Shown: positions 6,795-7,637 of the stretch, one piece after another
Layout of the letters: every line of letters begins with the position of its first letter
Numbering within the stretch: position 1 is the stretch's first letter
Assembly (NCBI GenBank): GCA_958427155.1
Contig: CAUABB010000064.1
Span: forward strand, 1-7,637
Reading direction: 5' to 3'
DNA: 7,637 nt
Origin: an uncultured Oscillospiraceae bacterium
Lineage (GTDB): Bacteria; Bacillota; Clostridia; Oscillospirales; Ruminococcaceae
Notes under the pieces: generated by a model
What the model was told of the DNA's origin: nothing
The model's input: the letters and a program-made list of their open reading frames with translations, nothing else
Database searches by the model: none
Translations under genes and position numbers: made by a program

Positions 6795-6824
6795 GCCTGT
6801 CAATGTTCAAGGGAGGGTGTTTAA

Positions 6825-7637
6825 ATGGAAAAATTGATGATTACAGGCGGTTTGCCTCTTGTGGGGGAACTTCCGGTGCAGGGAGCAAAAAACAGCTCTC
6901 TCCCGCTTCTTGCCGCAGCTGTACTAGTAAAGGGAAAAACAGTATTACATAATTGCCCTGACCTGACAGATGTTGATGCGGCGTGTAAAATTTTGAATTA
7001 TCTTGGATGCCAAACTCGAAGAGAAGGTTCTTCTGTTGAAGTCGATGCTTCCCAGGTAAGTCGGTATGATGTGCCGGATAATTTGATGCGCGAAATGCGT
7101 TCTTCCATTGTTTTTTTGGGGGCTATTGCGGCCAGAATGAATGCGGCTCAGATTTCTTTCCCAGGAGGCTGTGAATTGGGGCCAAGGCCAATTGATCTGC
7201 ATTTAATGGGCCTGCGTCAGCTTGGACTTCAAATTAAAGAGGAATACGGATTGTTAGACTGTGAATTACACAGTAAACGTTTTGTAGGCAGTAAGATTTC
7301 TTTTTCGTTTCCCAGCGTTGGTGCCACAGAGAATATTATGCTCGCTGCCGCAACTGCATTGGGACAAACGGTTATTACTAACGCTGCTCAGGAACCGGAA
7401 ATCGTTTCTTTGGCAGAGTTTTTAAATCAATGTGGCGCAAAAATTTATGGTGCCGGAAAAAGTACAATCGTAATTGATGGAGTCCCATCTCTTTATGAAA
7501 CCGAATATCGGGTAATTCCAGATAGGATCGTGGCAGTAACCTATCTTTGTGCGGCCGCGGCGACAGGTGGAGAAGTCCTTTTGACCGACGTGTTCCCAGA
7601 ACAGCTTGACAGTGTTATTCCGGTTTTGGATCAGATG
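6825..7637 (+). CDS. murA: UDP-N-acetylglucosamine 1-carboxyvinyltransferase (MurA), 3'-truncated
   Basis: MurA transfers enolpyruvate from PEP to UDP-GlcNAc, the first committed cytoplasmic step of peptidoglycan synthesis and the target of fosfomycin. The frame stays open to the window end: 271 of the usual 420 or so residues are visible. Diagnostic motifs are GAKNSSLP (20-27, with Lys22 and Asn23 at the positions known from E. coli), MRSSIVFLGA (91-100, with the conserved Arg92), FPGGCELGPRPIDLHL (112-127) with Cys116 as the catalytic, fosfomycin-reactive cysteine, PSVGATEN (163-170) and NAAQEPEIVSLAEFL (186-200). The family motif PDRIE-x-G-T appears here as PDRIVAVT (232-239). The catalytic aspartate region nearer the C-terminus is beyond the window. 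The ATG lies 7 bases after GGGAGGG (6811-6817). Many Gram-positives have two MurA copies; whether this is MurA1- or MurA2-like cannot be judged here. Confidence 0.96.
   Translation, partial: MEKLMITGGLPLVGELPVQGAKNSSLPLLAAAVLVKGKTVLHNCPDLTDVDAACKILNYLGCQTRREGSSVEVDASQVSRYDVPDNLMREMRSSIVFLGAIAARMNAAQISFPGGCELGPRPIDLHLMGLRQLGLQIKEEYGLLDCELHSKRFVGSKISFSFPSVGATENIMLAAATALGQTVITNAAQEPEIVSLAEFLNQCGAKIYGAGKSTIVIDGVPSLYETEYRVIPDRIVAVTYLCAAAATGGEVLLTDVFPEQLDSVIPVLDQM

Larger units (their letters stand above)
6741..6820 (+). promoter_or_regulatory. Possible Shine-Dalgarno masking in the murA leader
   Basis: The murA ribosome binding site GGGAGGG (6811-6817) can pair with upstream CCTCCC (6745-6750). 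A flanking ACA/TGT pairing (6741-6743 with 6818-6820) extends this by three pairs across one G-G mismatch and encloses the hairpin at 6765-6794. A second CCTCCTT (6774-6780), in that hairpin's arm and loop, could pair with AGGGAGG (6810-6816) instead. These pairings were read by eye; translational control of murA is an inference. CCTCC next to GGAGG can arise by chance. Confidence 0.25.

Overview
The window is a continuous piece of a division and cell-wall (dcw) cluster. Every gene lies on the + strand. Gene content, strong GGAGG-type ribosome binding sites, GTG starts and a PASTA-tailed penicillin-binding protein point to a Gram-positive, Clostridia-like Bacillota, plausibly near Oscillospiraceae/Ruminococcaceae. 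That placement rests on the general look of the proteins, not on a search. MurE carries the DNPR signature, so the peptidoglycan is probably of the meso-diaminopimelate type.

Layout: 1-351 is the C-terminal tail of a PASTA-domain transpeptidase (SpoVD/PBP2x-like), cut by the left edge. A 125-bp gap follows, with a terminator-like imperfect hairpin and a perfect 14-bp palindrome next to the murE ribosome binding site. Then come murE (477-1910), murF (1923-3281), mraY (3360-4367), ftsW (4397-5530) and murG (5600-6721). A 103-bp gap holds a consensus -10 box, an 11-bp hairpin and possible Shine-Dalgarno-masking pairings. murA (from 6825) is cut by the right edge.

The genes act in sequence. MurA makes the first committed precursor. 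MurE and MurF add the third residue and D-Ala-D-Ala. MraY makes lipid I and MurG makes lipid II. FtsW polymerises the glycan and the PASTA transpeptidase cross-links it. murB, murC and murD are not in the window. The absence of murD between mraY and ftsW, and murA rather than murB after murG, are the main departures from the Bacillus order.

I found no mobile element, tRNA, rRNA, CRISPR array or sign of an undescribed system. The best leads are non-coding: the murA leader and the palindrome before murE. All protein calls are secure. The regulatory calls come from reading the sequence by eye and are tentative.
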